Shown one piece after another: positions 13,337-14,301 of a DNA stretch of 14,301 nucleotides. Source of the stretch: Kocuria sp. p3-SID1428 (lineage in GTDB: Bacteria > Actinomycetota > Actinomycetes > Actinomycetales > Micrococcaceae). Position 1 is the stretch's first letter. Every line of letters begins with the position of its first letter. Location of the stretch: assembly GCF_025149945.1 (NCBI RefSeq), contig NZ_JALXVH010000061.1, positions 1 through 14,301 of the forward strand, read 5' to 3'. The notes under the pieces were generated by a model that worked only from the letters and a program-made list of their open reading frames with translations, searched no databases and had not been told where the DNA came from. Position numbers and translations under genes: made by a program.

Positions 13337-13795
13337 TCAGCCGCGCGGCGGCTGGACCATCGCCAGCACCTCGAACGTCGCCATGCTCCCGGTGTCGCTC
13401 AGGGCGTGGTCCGCCTCGTCGGGGGTCACGTCCGCGACCAGCTCTCCGAGGTCGGCGCGGATCAGCGCGCCGCGCTGCGCGGCCTGCTCCACGAACTCGG
13501 CCATGTCCTCCGGCTGGCCGGTGAACCGCTCGATGACGCGCTGCTCGTCAGCCAGGGCGCTGAGGTGGTCCTGCTGACGGGCCATCGCCTCGGCCTCGTC
13601 GCGGCGGGAGCGGCGCAGGCGCATTTCCGCGTTGGCGAGCTCGCGCTCTGCTCGCCTCTGGTCGCGCTCGGCCTGGCGCTGCTCGTCACGGGCGCGGATG
13701 GCGTCCTGGCGGGCGGAGGACAGCGACTCACTCAGGGAGTCGATGCGGTCCTGCTGGGTGACGAGCTTGCGGGCGGCGCTCTTGGTGCGGGTCAT
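13337..13795 (-). CDS. Coiled-coil protein of unknown function
   Basis: This 152-residue protein starts at ATG 13795 with AGAAGGAG eight bases upstream; an ATG at 13852 is open in frame but has no ribosome site. Residues about 10-85 are a long charged helix (LSSARQDAIRARDEQRQAER and following, rich in Arg, Glu, Ala and Gln), almost surely a coiled coil. A globular-looking C-terminal part (RFTGQPEDMAEFVEQAAQRG, then ADVTPDEADHALSDTG) follows. I do not recognise the family. The position next to the double-HTH gene and repeat-rich DNA suggests a plasmid maintenance or mobilisation role, which is unproven. Confidence 0.7.
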   Translation of the reverse strand: MTRTKSAARKLVTQQDRIDSLSESLSSARQDAIRARDEQRQAERDQRRAERELANAEMRLRRSRRDEAEAMARQQDHLSALADEQRVIERFTGQPEDMAEFVEQAAQRGALIRADLGELVADVTPDEADHALSDTGSMATFEVLAMVQPPRG

Positions 13796-13870
13796 GGTGC
13801 CGGCTCCTTCTGGTGTGTGCGGTAGGGGCCTTGGTCCTGCCCCCTCTTGCACTGTCTATACTACCCTACT

Positions 13871-14047
13871 ATGGACACGATGCAAGCCAGGCGGGTGTAT
13901 TCCTTTCGCAAATCCGCGGGGCCGCTGACGCTCGACCTCCCGGCCTCTGCCTGTCTTGGCTCTGCCGCCCGCCGGCACTTTCTTGACGTGTCACGGATGG
14001 GGGAGCTTTCACCTCGTCTGCGCTTGTCCCTGCTCGATCCCAAGTGA
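13871..14047 (+). CDS. Doubtful small ORF
   Basis: This ORF has 58 codons from ATG 13871 (MDTMQARRVYSFRKSAG). No Shine-Dalgarno is seen, but TATACT at 13857-13862 ends 8 bp before the ATG, so a leaderless transcript is conceivable. No known domain is visible, and the ORF is divergent from the coiled-coil gene. It may be chance. Confidence 0.2.
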   Translation: MDTMQARRVYSFRKSAGPLTLDLPASACLGSAARRHFLDVSRMGELSPRLRLSLLDPK

Positions 14048-14301
14048 CCACCTCGGCCCGGTGAACCTGTCTGCGCTGCCTTGCCCCTGGCCCGGTCGTG
14101 GGCTGTCCCGGTGACCTCTCACGGAGAAGCGTGCGCAGCCGGAGCGGAGCGGAGGCTGCGTGCGCAGCGGGGTGCAGGGGCGGAGTCCCCTGCCAGCCCC
14201 GGGGGCGGGGCCCGGGGGGGGGGGGGGGGGCCCGGGGGGGCCGGGGGCCAGGACGCCCCGACGCGCCAGCTCCGGGCGCAGACCCTCGCCCACCCAGTAC
14301 G
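14048..14301. other. Gene-poor repeat-rich end with G tract
   Basis: No credible complete gene is seen. CGTGCGCAGC is repeated at 14130-14139 and 14159-14168. GCAGCC/GGCTGC flank a GGAGC triple repeat between them. GCAGGGG (14174-14180) and CCCCTGC (14187-14193) form a 7-bp hairpin. A run of 17 G follows at 14214-14230, inside a stretch of only G and C from 14197 to 14249. From 14250 to the edge the minus strand is open (YWVGEGLRPELARRGVLA) and might be part of a gene that continues outside. I cannot identify it. Confidence 0.45.

Overview
The window is high-GC DNA that looks like accessory (plasmid or island) sequence from an actinobacterium, most likely of the Micrococcales. This rests on base composition, on an arsenate reductase of the mycothiol-dependent corynebacterial type, on two regulators of the mycobacterial CmtR type, and on leaderless-looking starts. 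The species cannot be named from the sequence.

Layout. Positions 1-2284 are a mobile-element scar: the tail of an abortive-infection-like gene, the last ~54 codons of an IS481-type transposase (minus strand), a complete IS3-family element (656-1987, imperfect ~25-bp terminal repeats, 4-bp target duplication GAGG), and the N-terminal ~98 codons of a methyltransferase (minus strand). Removing the IS3 element and one GAGG joins the methyltransferase and transposase pieces in one reading frame, so the IS3 copy landed in an older chimera. Positions 2285-2603 carry no gene but hold two dyads.

Positions 2604-6459 are an arsenic cluster: arsC (thioredoxin type, frameshifted) and arsR on the minus strand, divergent across an 11-bp-arm palindrome from acr3, a second arsC (mycothiol type) and an arsO-like flavoprotein. 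Positions 6558-7510 are cmtR-cadD (cadmium/lead sensing and efflux). A perfect 14-bp hairpin separates them from ccdA (minus strand, frameshifted). Positions 8528-12080 read rightward: a second cmtR, a CDF-like exporter with a Cys-rich tail, a membrane-anchored DsbA-like protein, a VKOR-family protein and an ACR3/BASS-like transporter (frameshifted). The combined picture is metal sensing and export linked to an envelope disulfide system (CcdA, DsbA, VKOR).

Positions 12134-14301 look like plasmid backbone: a GNAT acetyltransferase with an odd C-terminus, a small protein built from two tandem HTH-like repeats, a coiled-coil protein, and a repeat-rich non-coding end with a 17-G run. A 17-bp sequence, AAACGGTCGTTTGTGGC, occurs in the same orientation at 2336 and 12648, bracketing the whole metal/redox region. 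Three conserved genes (arsC, ccdA, the ACR3-like gene) each carry a single-base indel. Two sit in or beside homopolymers, so sequencing error and true decay both remain possible.
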